In this document: one piece after another, positions 8,696 through 16,463 of the stretch
How positions within the stretch are numbered: the stretch's first letter is position 1
Layout of the letters: every line of letters starts with the position of its first letter
DNA from: an uncultured Kordiimonas sp.
GTDB lineage: Bacteria; Pseudomonadota; Alphaproteobacteria; Sphingomonadales; Kordiimonadaceae
DNA: 64,000 nucleotides
Assembly: GCA_947500295.1 (NCBI GenBank)
Contig: CANMRM010000003.1
Location: 62,001 to 126,000, forward strand
Direction: 5' to 3'
Notes under the pieces: generated by a model
What the model saw: only the letters and a program-made list of their open reading frames with translations
Database searches by the model: none
What the model was told of the DNA's origin: nothing
Translations under genes and position numbers: made by a program

Positions 8696-8957
8696 AACAC
8701 TTACGTTCCTTCTTGGTCGCTGGGCATCAGTTTTCCCCTGCAACAGTCAGGCCAGTCGCTTAATGCTCTGGAATTTTTGCCCCATGCGTTTCCACGCGGT
8801 GGCATGCTGGCATATTGGAAGCCTAAGGTTAAGACATTTGTCGTGACGTTTTTTCGGGAGGAAGATACATTATCTTGCCTTATTGGCATTCTAGTCTTGA
8901 GCAAGTATCAAAGAGCTTAGGGGTCGCCGCGAAGATCGCGCCGAACGGAGAGAAAAG

Positions 8958-9707
8958 ATGAAAAAACTGTTTTTTGGCCTGCTGATTCTGGTTTTGCTGG
9001 TGGGTGTTGTTGGCTACACGCAAATGAACACACTGGTGAAAACAGGCGTTGAAACAGCAGGGCCCGAAGCGCTTTCTGTGCCTGTGACTGTGGGAAGTGT
9101 TTCCATATCGCCCTTGTCAGGCCGCTTGCAGGTCAAGGACTTCGCGGTTGGCCAACCGGATGGCTTTGGCGAAGGTTCGATGGTGCAGTTGGGTGCGCTT
9201 GATCTGAAGGTGGATACGAACACCATCCTGGACGACCATATCATTGTCGACGAAATCATCATCGACAAACCCATGTTCGATGCCCGGGTGATAGGCAGTC
9301 AGTCAAACTTTCAGGCATTGCAGGAGAAGCTGATGGCAGGCGCTGGTCCCAGCGAAATTGATGGTCAGCCAATCACACTGACTATCCGGCGCCTGGCTGT
9401 TAGAAACCCGCAGATATCTGTTCAGAAAGAGGGCGGCCTTCTGCAAGTTGACGAAGACGTTAATCTGGCAGACTTCACACTCACCGATCTCGGTACCGAC
9501 GAGCAAGGTTTGGCGCCCAGAGAAATTGCACGCCACATCATGGATACGCTTCAGCCACAGATCACCAGGGCTCTCGTGGCGGCTGGTGCAGGCGATACAT
9601 TGAAAGGTATTGCCAAGAATGCACGCGGCGAGCTGGAGAAACAGGCGGGCAGTCTTTTGAATAAGCTCAGAAGTAAACGCAAAAGCGAAGATGACTCGAA
9701 TAACTGA
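8958..9707 (+). CDS. AsmA-like / DUF748-type envelope protein
   Basis: 249 residues, one N-terminal membrane anchor (LFFGLLILVLLVGVVGY), then a periplasmic domain with the beta-rich pattern VSISPLSGRLQVKDFAVGQP and LDLKVDTNTILDD, typical of AsmA/DUF748 proteins thought to bridge or shuttle lipids in the envelope. There is a GGAG ribosome binding site before ATG 8958. It is followed closely by an SCP2 lipid-binding protein and a DUF1499 protein, so the trio may be one lipid-related operon (inference). Confidence 0.75.
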   Translation: MKKLFFGLLILVLLVGVVGYTQMNTLVKTGVETAGPEALSVPVTVGSVSISPLSGRLQVKDFAVGQPDGFGEGSMVQLGALDLKVDTNTILDDHIIVDEIIIDKPMFDARVIGSQSNFQALQEKLMAGAGPSEIDGQPITLTIRRLAVRNPQISVQKEGGLLQVDEDVNLADFTLTDLGTDEQGLAPREIARHIMDTLQPQITRALVAAGAGDTLKGIAKNARGELEKQAGSLLNKLRSKRKSEDDSNN

Positions 9708-9761
9708 TTGATTTATGGACGCTTCGGTCCAATATTCTGTTCATCGTCAACGGAGATACCT

Positions 9762-10061
9762 ATGAACCTCGACCAAATTACAGAAGAAATGCGCGGCCGC
9801 GTTGGAGCGCACTCACCCATTTCCGCCATCATCAAGTTTGATTTTGGCGACGACGGCGTTGTGCGGATTGACGGCAAGTCTTCTCCGACCGTTATCGACA
9901 ATGAAGACAGCGAAGCGGATTGTACCGTGAAGGTTACGATAGAAAACTTCCTCAAGGTGGCGTCTGGCGACCTGAATCCGCAGATGGCCTTCATGACCGG
10001 AAAAATCCGGGTTGAAGGTGACATGAGCCTTGCATTGCAACTGGGATCCATTCTCGGTTAG
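9762..10061 (+). CDS. SCP2 sterol-carrier domain protein
   Basis: A 99-residue stand-alone SCP2 domain. Such domains have a hydrophobic pocket for fatty acyl or sterol-like lipids. Seen: AIIKFDFGDDGVVRIDG, the SEADCTVKVT strand pair, and the end block GDLNPQMAFMTGKIRVEGDMSLALQL, which is the conserved SCP2 C-terminal helix region. The start MNLDQITEEM at ATG 9762 is chosen because a GGAG lies 8 bases upstream and the earlier in-frame residues are not conserved-looking. It lies in the same direction between the AsmA-like and DUF1499 genes. Confidence 0.9.
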   Translation: MNLDQITEEMRGRVGAHSPISAIIKFDFGDDGVVRIDGKSSPTVIDNEDSEADCTVKVTIENFLKVASGDLNPQMAFMTGKIRVEGDMSLALQLGSILG

Positions 10062-10078
10062 TCACCAGGACACATGTC

Positions 10079-10615
10079 ATGCTGGACCGCTTTCGCTCAT
10101 TGATTATTGGCCTGAGCCTGATTGTTATAGTCGGGCTGCTGGCCGTTTATTTCATCGTGCAGCTGGGCGGCGGCGAAGACATTTTTGGCGGCCGGGAAGG
10201 GTCCTTGCCGCCGGTTGAATTCACTTCACTAGACTATTCGCCGGACGACGTTGGCTATCTGATGTGTCCGCCGGAAGCCTGTGGCAGCGCGGTTGCTGAC
10301 AGTGTGTCTCCCGTTTTTCCGGTAGATGCCGGGCAACTCAGGCAGCTGCTGGCAGATTTCGCTGACAGTAATCCGACGATAGAAACGTTTCGTTTTAATC
10401 TGCCGGATAATCAGTTTGATTTTACGGAGCGCCTGCCAGGTCAAACGTTTCCCGCTGTAGTGACCATCAAGGTTATTGAGGTGGACGCCTACAATTCAAC
10501 GATTGCGGTCTATAGTCGGCAGCCCGTGGGGCGCAGTGCAAAACCAGACCATGGTGACCGCGTAACCCGGTGGCTCAGAGTGCTGCTGACCGCGACTGGC
10601 GCGCCGCAAACCTAG
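10079..10615 (+). CDS. DUF1499 family membrane-anchored protein
   Basis: 178 residues with a single N-terminal transmembrane helix and the DUF1499 pattern: YLMCPPEACG near residue 60, VSPVFPVDAGQLRQLL, and the C-terminal SRQPVGRSAKPDHGDRV. Function is unknown in the family. It follows the SCP2 gene by 17 bases with CAGGA before the ATG, consistent with an operon. It is the last gene before the divergent metallothionein. Confidence 0.85.
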   Translation: MLDRFRSLIIGLSLIVIVGLLAVYFIVQLGGGEDIFGGREGSLPPVEFTSLDYSPDDVGYLMCPPEACGSAVADSVSPVFPVDAGQLRQLLADFADSNPTIETFRFNLPDNQFDFTERLPGQTFPAVVTIKVIEVDAYNSTIAVYSRQPVGRSAKPDHGDRVTRWLRVLLTATGAPQT

Positions 10616-10663
10616 TCCCTGAATCGCGCATAAACACCTGCAATATGAAAGCCGGCTAGCTGG

Positions 10664-10686
10664 AAAACCCGCACGCAACATGCGGG
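10664..10686 (-). terminator. Rho-independent terminator of the metallothionein gene
   Basis: On the minus strand CCCGCA, 7 bases, TGCGGG followed at once by TTTT. It begins 16 bases after the metallothionein stop codon, which supports that short frame being an independent transcription unit. Confidence 0.75.
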
Positions 10687-10701
10687 CCTTCCATCCTGTT
10701 T

Positions 10702-10815
10702 TTATTTGCAGCAACAGCAATTGCAAGCCGCGCTGCATTTACAGTCTGGCTTACAATTGCAATCGCATTTCTCACAGGTCTTGCAGTTACAGCACTCTTT
10801 GTTTTCATCATTCAT
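10702..10815 (-). CDS. Small cysteine-rich metallothionein-like protein (37 residues)
   Basis: A short frame, easily missed. The 37-residue product begins MNDENKECCNCK and has 14 cysteines (positions 8, 9, 11, 14, 17, 19, 21, 25, 27, 31, 33-36) plus eight lysines and four aspartate or glutamate residues. It has no aromatic residue, a classic metallothionein composition for thiolate clusters of Zn, Cd, Cu or Hg. Four consecutive cysteines close the chain. It has a strong AAGGAA ribosome binding site, its own terminator, and a divergently placed MerR-type regulator with a dyad promoter between the two. I do not recognise it as SmtA/BmtA (no zinc-finger-like histidine motif). The metal is not decidable from sequence. 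Confidence 0.85.
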   Translation of the reverse strand: MNDENKECCNCKTCEKCDCNCKPDCKCSAACNCCCCK

Positions 10816-10849
10816 GTTTATTTCCTTCTCTTGTGAATTTGATTCTTCA

Positions 10850-10880
10850 AGCCTACAATCTGTAGTGACTACAGATTCAA
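10850..10880 (-). promoter_or_regulatory. MerR-type promoter/operator for the metallothionein gene
   Basis: Read on the minus strand: -35 TTGAAT, a 19-base spacer, -10 TAGGCT. The over-long 19-base spacer is the hallmark of promoters twisted open by MerR-family activators. The spacer region holds a perfect dyad AATCTGTAG, TCA, CTACAGATT (10857-10877). It is similar in look to Cd/Pb/Zn-type MerR sites with CTGTAG half sites. It lies 35 bases upstream of the metallothionein start and 13 bases before the merR-like gene on the other strand, so it would serve both. Confidence 0.75.
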
Positions 10881-10889
10881 GAGAAAAAT

Positions 10890-11351
10890 ATGAGATATTC
10901 GATAGGAAGACTTAGTACCGAAACCGGCGTGAATATTGAGACGATCCGCTACTATGAGCGCATCGGTCTTTTGCTTGAACCATTCAGAAGCGAAGGCGGG
11001 CACCGTATTTACGATGAGCAGCATCAGGCGCGACTTTTGTTTGTAAGGCGTTGCCGCGACCTGGGCTTTCCGATTGAGGATATACGCGACCTGCTTTCGC
11101 TTGCGGACGAAGGCAAACCATGTGGAAGCATGCGTCCTGCTCTCAATGCCCAGTTGTCGCTAGTCCGCGCAAAAGTTGACGCGCTTAAGGCAATGGAGTC
11201 GGCCTTGAATACCATTCTGGAGAGCTGCTCTGATTGTGCAGCACCGGAGTGCAGTTTGCCGGATGCTCTGTACGGTTGCGCGCAGAGTAGCTGTGCCTGC
11301 TCGGGGACATGCGATCTTCAGGTGTCGGAGAGTGGATCGGCGCTGCCTTGA
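10890..11351 (+). CDS. MerR-family metal-responsive regulator with Cys-rich tail
   Basis: 153 residues. The N-terminal winged helix shows YSIGRLSTETGVNIETIRYYERIGLL; the RYYE motif is universal in MerR. A dimerisation coiled coil follows (about 80-118). Metal-site cysteines: one at the CGSM position near residue 76, and CSDCAAPEC in the C-terminal loop. Unusually, the chain continues with further cysteines (YGCAQSSCACSGTCD), a small metallothionein-like tail. It is divergent from the 37-residue metallothionein and very probably controls it. Zn/Cd/Pb-type sensing is inferred from the operator and the Cys layout. Confidence 0.9.
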   Translation: MRYSIGRLSTETGVNIETIRYYERIGLLLEPFRSEGGHRIYDEQHQARLLFVRRCRDLGFPIEDIRDLLSLADEGKPCGSMRPALNAQLSLVRAKVDALKAMESALNTILESCSDCAAPECSLPDALYGCAQSSCACSGTCDLQVSESGSALP

Positions 11352-11372
11352 AACAGTGAATTATGAGGCCTG

Positions 11373-11801
11373 TCAGGCTGAAGTGTCTTCTGAGTGTGTC
11401 AGGGAAATTGAAGGTTGGGCATCGGAACCGGCTGCAGCAAGCTTGGTGAAGCCGATGGTTTCCCGAACCGCTTCCTGACTTTGTGCGTAACTTAGCGTGG
11501 CCTGATCCAGTGTGGACCGGTCAATAAAGTCAGACTGTTCTTCCTGTGTCCGTGTTTCAGCCAGAATGAGTTGTACCGAACTGGAAAGCCTGCCGTTGCC
11601 GGGCTCTAATGATATTGGGGCAGCAGGTTCTTCGCCTCCCTGACGGGCGACAGTAAATGCCTGGGTGAAGGATTGGCTGGTTGGTGCAACAGCCGAGACA
11701 GGCCTGAGCGCACCCACACGCGGTGAGCCGCTGGCGCCACCAGGACGCGAAACTGTATTTCCACCCGCGACCGATCCGGACGCGACGGTTACATCTGCCA
11801 T
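11373..11801 (-). CDS. Hypothetical protein
   Basis: 142 residues starting MADVTVASGSVAGG. The first half is Gly/Ser/Pro/Ala-rich and looks disordered; the second half (from about residue 65) is predicted helical, with a Gln/Glu-rich stretch and the segment SYAQSQEAVRETIG. There is no signal peptide or membrane span. I recognise no family. It is kept because no other frame in this stretch is better and the composition is protein-like. The start could also be the GTG four codons earlier. Confidence 0.55.
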   Translation of the reverse strand: MADVTVASGSVAGGNTVSRPGGASGSPRVGALRPVSAVAPTSQSFTQAFTVARQGGEEPAAPISLEPGNGRLSSSVQLILAETRTQEEQSDFIDRSTLDQATLSYAQSQEAVRETIGFTKLAAAGSDAQPSISLTHSEDTSA

Positions 11802-12074
11802 AATGGCACCCACTAATTACCCAGTTTCAGTATAAACGCCGACAGGTAAAAAACCAGTTAAAGTCGGATAACAGCACTTCAAACTGGTGTGAATTGGCTC
11901 GGACAGCGGCGTTTTGCTGAGGTTTCGCACGATTCCGTTCTGGAATGCTGGGTTTGCTTGTGCTATCGCTCGCCGTCGAACAGGGTGTGGGGTGCACCAA
12001 TGTCGGCATCTGGGGATTTGTGCCGATCGCTCCCGACACCGCCGAAACAGATAAAGAACGAGACACAAGCTGTT

Positions 12075-12848
12075 ATGGATACCAATACGCTCGCAATTTA
12101 CATTCACGAACTGCGCAATCAGTGCCTGCACACAGAAGCAGCCTTCAATCTTTTTAACCAGGCAATGAACAACCGCGCCGGACCTGGCGTCTTGTTTGCC
12201 AGTCAGATGGTGCTGATGCCGTCGAGCCAGATTGCTGCCCTGCTGTGGCCGACACGGGCACGTTCCAGGGGCCGCGGTGAAGCGATCCGCAAGGTTTTGC
12301 AGTTGCCGGAGAAGCATCCGTTGAATGACCGTCGTCTTGCCGAGCTTTGGGAGCGGACAGACCAGAAAACGGAAGAATGGGTGACCACAACCAAGGGCAA
12401 ACAGGTTGTGTTCGATTATGTTGGTGATTTGGCGCAGCTCGGTGATGGCAACACACCGGAAGAGTGCCTGTACCGGGCGTACAGCACCCAAACGCGCATT
12501 TTTTATTATCAGGGTGTCGGTTACAATTTCCAGGCTATTGCCGATGCGATCTCCGACGTTGCGGGACGGGTGAATGCCGTGTACCGCCAATTGTTCCCGG
12601 ATCTCGCCAAGCAGGAAGACGAGGAGCGTGCGAAGGCGCAGGCGGCACAGCAAGCGGCTGCTCAACAGGCTACAGCGCAGCCAGCAGCGGCGAACGATGC
12701 GCCGGCGCCGGAAGCAGCTGAAGCACCTGCTGAGAAACCTGCGGCAAAAAAAGCCCCGGCCAAAAAGGCTGCAGCCAAGAAAGCCCCGGCAAAAAAAGCG
12801 GCTCCGAAAAAAGCAGCCGCCAAGAAGACCGCCGCGAAGAAAGACTGA
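12075..12848 (+). CDS. Unknown helical protein with histone H1-like Lys/Ala/Pro tail
   Basis: 257 residues. Residues 1-175 form an unrecognised, mostly helical domain (MDTNTLAIYIHELRNQ at the start, EECLYRAYSTQTRIFYYQG in the middle). A Gln/Ala-rich segment follows, then from about residue 215 a repeat of PAKKA and AAKKA units to the end, ending AAKKD. Such tails occur in bacterial histone-like proteins (AlgP/AlgR3, HctB-type) and bind DNA or polyphosphate. The start ATG 12075 is chosen because the frame further upstream gives an unlikely N-terminus overlapping regulatory DNA. No operon partner is apparent. Confidence 0.8.
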   Translation: MDTNTLAIYIHELRNQCLHTEAAFNLFNQAMNNRAGPGVLFASQMVLMPSSQIAALLWPTRARSRGRGEAIRKVLQLPEKHPLNDRRLAELWERTDQKTEEWVTTTKGKQVVFDYVGDLAQLGDGNTPEECLYRAYSTQTRIFYYQGVGYNFQAIADAISDVAGRVNAVYRQLFPDLAKQEDEERAKAQAAQQAAAQQATAQPAAANDAPAPEAAEAPAEKPAAKKAPAKKAAAKKAPAKKAAPKKAAAKKTAAKKD

Positions 12849-12961
12849 TCAGCCGCATTGAGTAATGGCCCGGCGCGTTCATTTGCCATTTATGTCAAAT
12901 TGCGTAAAATGTGCCGGGTAATCCTCGGTATTTGGGTTTGTAGTTGAGTGAGACGATCATC

Positions 12962-13315
12962 ATGAGAAAAATTTCTGTCCTTTTTGTCGGTTTGGCTGCG
13001 ATGACCAGCGTGTCAGCGCACGCTAAGGATTGTGGTCAGCCACCTGTTGACATGCCATTTGTTCCAGGCGGGGAGCAGGCATCTGCGGATGATATCCGGG
13101 TTGCCCGGGATCTTGTGCTCGCCTACTCGAATGAGGTTGATGCATTCATTAACTGCATGGAACAACGCACGCCGCTGATCGCGCCATACATGACCAAAGA
13201 CCAGATTACGCGCCGTCAGGAAGACCTGAATGACCTGCACAATGATCGACGTGATTTGCAGATCAAGTTGAACGAAGCCATCCGGGCTTACCGCCGGGCA
13301 CAGCAAAGCAGTTGA
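12962..13315 (+). CDS. Small secreted hypothetical protein
   Basis: 117 residues with a clear signal peptide (MRKISVLFVGLAAMTSVSAHA, cleavage near residue 22). The mature part has two cysteines (near residues 24 and 61) that could form a disulfide, then a charged helical C-terminus (RRQEDLNDLHNDRRDLQ). I recognise no domain. ATG 12962 is preferred over the upstream GTG because it puts the basic residues directly before the hydrophobic core. A strong terminator follows. Confidence 0.75.
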   Translation: MRKISVLFVGLAAMTSVSAHAKDCGQPPVDMPFVPGGEQASADDIRVARDLVLAYSNEVDAFINCMEQRTPLIAPYMTKDQITRRQEDLNDLHNDRRDLQIKLNEAIRAYRRAQQSS

Positions 13316-13341
13316 CCTGAAAAAAAGCTGTTGATGTTTCG

Positions 13342-13363
13342 AGGGGCCATGCGGCCCCTTTTT
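13342..13363 (+). terminator. Rho-independent terminator
   Basis: AGGGGCC, loop ATGC, GGCCCCT, then TTTT. It lies 26 bases after the stop of the small secreted protein gene. Confidence 0.85.
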
Positions 13364-13489
13364 CTTTGTTGCCCGCGCAAGGAGATAAAAAGTGGACCGA
13401 CCAGTCCATAAAATTTGACTTGGGGGCCGCAGCGCCCCATCTTCTTTGTCGAGGAGAGGACCCAAAGTCCATTTCGGGAGAGATTTATC

Positions 13490-14629
13490 ATGTTGGCGCA
13501 GCGCGCGATTTACGAAGAAGAACATCACATTTTCCGCGATGCGGTGCGGAAGTTCTTTCAGGCCGAAGCCACACCTTACGGTGAAGAGTGGAGCAAAGCG
13601 GGGCAGGTGCCGCGGGAGTTCTGGAACAAACTGGGTGATGCCGGGCTGCTGTGCCCGCAGATGCCGGAAGAGTACGGCGGGGTTGGCGGTGACTATCGCT
13701 TCAACTGCATCATTAACGAAGAGCAGGTTTATAACCGGGCAGGCGGTGCCGGCATTGCGGTGCATTCAGATATTGTTGCGCCTTATCTTCAGGACTATGG
13801 GTCCGACGACCTGAAGGAGCGGATCCTGCCGAAGATGGCAACGGGCGAAATGGTTGGCGCGATCGCCATGACCGAGCCCGGGACGGGCAGTGACCTTCAG
13901 GGCATCAAAACCACGGCGAAACTTGATGGCAACCACTATGTGGTCAACGGCTCCAAGACCTTTATCTCGAACGGCCAGAACTGCGACTTCGTGATTGTTG
14001 CCTGCAAGACTGACCCGGATGCGGGCGCACGCGGCGTCAGCCTGATTGTGGTTGAGGCGGACAGGGAAGGTTTCAGGCGGGGGCGCAACCTCGACAAGAT
14101 CGGCCAGCACTCATCAGACACGTCCGAGCTGTTTTTCGACGAAGTGCGCGTGCCGGCCACCAACATGATCGGCCAGGAAAATGCAGGGTTCATCTATCTG
14201 ATGCAGCAGTTGCCGCAAGAGCGCTTGTCGATCGGATTTATCGCCATGTCCGGCGCGCAGCGGGCGTTCGACATCACGTTAAAATATGTGAATGAGCGGG
14301 AAGCCTTCGGCAAGCCGATCATGAAGTTTCAGAATACGCGCTTCAAGATGGCGGAAATGAAAACCGAGCTTGAAGTGGGTTGGGCGTTTGTCGATCAGTG
14401 CCTGGCAAAACACATCAAGGGCGAGCTTGATGCTGCCGGCGGCGCTATGTCCAAGTTGTGGACCACGGAAATGCAGGGCCGGGTTGTTGATACGTGTGTG
14501 CAACTGCACGGCGGATACGGGTTCATGTCCGAGTATGAAATCGCCCATCATTACACCGACAGCCGGGTGCAACGCATCTATGGTGGCACATCGGAAATTA
14601 TGAAGGAGCTGATTGGCCGCACTCTTTAG
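13490..14629 (+). CDS. Acyl-CoA dehydrogenase
   Basis: A 379-residue FAD enzyme that oxidises acyl-CoA to enoyl-CoA, passing electrons to ETF. Seen: the signature AMTEPGTGSDLQGI (FAD/substrate block), the ISNGQNCDFVIV strand, VPATNMIGQENAGF, and the C-terminal PROSITE-type block QLHGGYGFMSEY with RIYGGTSEIMKELI. The last gives the second flavin loop. The catalytic base is expected near TDSRVQRIYGG. Length is normal. The start ATG 13490 is set by GGGAGAG upstream; an earlier in-frame start would be internal to structured leader DNA. It is monocistronic, closed by a strong terminator. Substrate chain length is not decidable. Confidence 0.96.
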   Translation: MLAQRAIYEEEHHIFRDAVRKFFQAEATPYGEEWSKAGQVPREFWNKLGDAGLLCPQMPEEYGGVGGDYRFNCIINEEQVYNRAGGAGIAVHSDIVAPYLQDYGSDDLKERILPKMATGEMVGAIAMTEPGTGSDLQGIKTTAKLDGNHYVVNGSKTFISNGQNCDFVIVACKTDPDAGARGVSLIVVEADREGFRRGRNLDKIGQHSSDTSELFFDEVRVPATNMIGQENAGFIYLMQQLPQERLSIGFIAMSGAQRAFDITLKYVNEREAFGKPIMKFQNTRFKMAEMKTELEVGWAFVDQCLAKHIKGELDAAGGAMSKLWTTEMQGRVVDTCVQLHGGYGFMSEYEIAHHYTDSRVQRIYGGTSEIMKELIGRTL

Positions 14630-14661
14630 AAGAGCTGACGGGCTTTCTGAAAGCTTTAGAC

Positions 14662-14697
14662 AAGAGGCGGCCGTTCAGAGCCGCCTCTTTTTGTTTT
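14662..14697 (+). terminator. Rho-independent terminator after acyl-CoA dehydrogenase
   Basis: AAGAGGCGGC, 8-base loop, GCCGCCTCTT (perfect 10-base stem) followed by TTTG and TTTTT. It separates this gene from the convergent MATE gene. Confidence 0.92.
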
Positions 14698-14705
14698 TGG
14701 TGTAA

Positions 14706-16106
14706 TTACCTGTTTGTGCGCCAGGCCATCCACCATAGTCGACCACCCAGAAAAACCGATGCAGCAATCAGCCCGGCCGTCAGGCCATACCAGATGCCAA
14801 CGGCGCCAAGCGGTGTCCGGAGCCCGAGAAACAGAGCCACCGGAAACCCAATCAGCCAATAGCTGATACCGCTCAGATACATCGGCCACTGCACGTCCTT
14901 GAGACCGCGCAGCAACTGGTTCGCAGCCACCTGAGCCGCATCGAACACCATGAAGATGCCGGCAATCGGCAGGAACAAAAGCACCAGCTCGATGACCGCA
15001 GCATTTGCCGGGTCATCGGGTTCCAGATAAAACGCTGCAACATTCATCGGGAACAAGGCGATGGCAAGTGCGAGTGCAACCACCGACAGAGTGGCAGCCA
15101 CGAGCGTAACGGACGCAGACCGCTTGATGGCAGCCGTGTTTTCAGCACCCTTGGCAAGGCCGATACGAACCGCCCCCGCCATCGAAAGACCCCACGGCAG
15201 CATAAAGGCGAGCGCCACCACATTGATTGAAATCTGGTACGCGGCCACTTCCATGATGCCAATCAACCCCATCATGATGACGGCTGTATTGAACAGCATG
15301 CCTTCAAAAATGGTGGTGAGGCTGATCGGCCAGCCAAGCGCAACAACCTCACGCAGACGCTGCCAGTCCGATTTCCAAAACCGATGAAACAGGTCGAAGG
15401 TTTTGGCGCGTTTGTCGAGCGTAATGTACGCCACGAACAGGAAAAAGCCGGTCGTATACGACAATGAGGATGCAATACCCGCACCCACAAGTTCCAGCCG
15501 GGGAAAGCCAAACGTGCCAAAAATCAGCAGATAGTTCAGCCCCGCATTCAGGAGTGTTGTCACCGCCGCAAGCAAAAGCGGTATTTTGGTCTTCTCAAGC
15601 GCCGCCAGAAAGTTCCGGAGTGCCATGGTTGCAAGTGCAAACGGCCAGCCGAACGCCAGCGCCAGAACATAGTCCGCCGCTTTACTTGAAACCGTGGGAT
15701 CCTGGCCAAGAGCCAAGGCAACCGGTTCGGTGAGCGCCAACGCCAACAGCACAACAGGAAACATGAGAAAAATCGCCCACAGTGCCATGCGGACAGACCG
15801 CCGCACATCCCGGGTGTCATTCTGGTTGGCACCAAGCGCCTGACTGACGAGCGGCGAGACCGCCATTACTGGCCCTGAGCCCACCATCCAGAGGGCGAAG
15901 TAAATCACCGTGCCAATCGACGCGGCCGCAAGGTCTTCAGGCGAAATACGACCGATCATCAACACATCGATGGTATAAACGGCAAAAGCGATCAACTGCG
16001 TCAGTGCCATGGGCACACCAAGCGATAGCAAAACACGGGTTTCGCCCTGCCAGCTTTTGGGGAGCTCTATTTTTTGAATAGTATTTTCTGAGGCTAAAAC
16101 AGCCAT
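14706..16106 (-). CDS. MATE family multidrug/cation antiporter
   Basis: A 466-residue inner-membrane protein with 12 predicted hydrophobic helices in two similar halves. The start of the first half, LLSLGVPMALTQLIAFAVYTIDVLMIGRISPEDLAAAS, carries the NorM-type pattern, and LVSQALGAN follows near residue 95. Members export cationic drugs, dyes or metabolites using Na+ or H+. There is no regulator beside it. The gap upstream is long and AT-rich. Confidence 0.93.
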   Translation of the reverse strand: MAVLASENTIQKIELPKSWQGETRVLLSLGVPMALTQLIAFAVYTIDVLMIGRISPEDLAAASIGTVIYFALWMVGSGPVMAVSPLVSQALGANQNDTRDVRRSVRMALWAIFLMFPVVLLALALTEPVALALGQDPTVSSKAADYVLALAFGWPFALATMALRNFLAALEKTKIPLLLAAVTTLLNAGLNYLLIFGTFGFPRLELVGAGIASSLSYTTGFFLFVAYITLDKRAKTFDLFHRFWKSDWQRLREVVALGWPISLTTIFEGMLFNTAVIMMGLIGIMEVAAYQISINVVALAFMLPWGLSMAGAVRIGLAKGAENTAAIKRSASVTLVAATLSVVALALAIALFPMNVAAFYLEPDDPANAAVIELVLLFLPIAGIFMVFDAAQVAANQLLRGLKDVQWPMYLSGISYWLIGFPVALFLGLRTPLGAVGIWYGLTAGLIAASVFLGGRLWWMAWRTNR

Positions 16107-16463
16107 AATATCAATTCCGTATCGGGAGTTCAGAAAACGCTACGGAAAGGAAATGATCATATCCGAGCGCTGAAGAAAGCTCGGATGGAAAGAAGAGAAG
16201 CGGTTAGGTCTGATCACTATCACCCGAGCATAGACGCACTGCTGTTACTGAGCGGCAAGCGCCGGTCACAAGCAGGGTTCTATATGTCGAGCAGACTATC
16301 ATGGGTTCTCTCTTTTTTTTCTGGCGCAACCGATAAGAAAAATACAGGCTTGCGTCAATCTCCATTGTTTCCGAAAGCTGCCGGCCTGCGAAAAGAAGCC
16401 GTTTTTGTTGCAAAAGAGCAACTGCTCGGCTTAACTGAAACCTCATTCAAATACGGACATTAG
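16107..16463. other. Intergenic region between MATE and glycosyltransferase genes
   Basis: A 357-base gap between divergent genes. One perfect hairpin, ATCCGAGC / GCTCGGAT (16161-16186, 10-base loop), has no T-run. A possible frame across 16185-16463 lacks a ribosome binding site and recognisable composition, so I treat the stretch as non-coding. It should contain the promoters of both flanking genes. Confidence 0.55.

Noticed and set aside
11817-12665. 282-residue frame opposite the PAKKA-tail gene
   Set aside because: Shadow of the real gene; residue content is low-complexity and without motifs.
16185-16463. 92-residue frame before the glycosyltransferase gene
   Set aside because: No ribosome binding site and composition not protein-like; it also crosses a hairpin.
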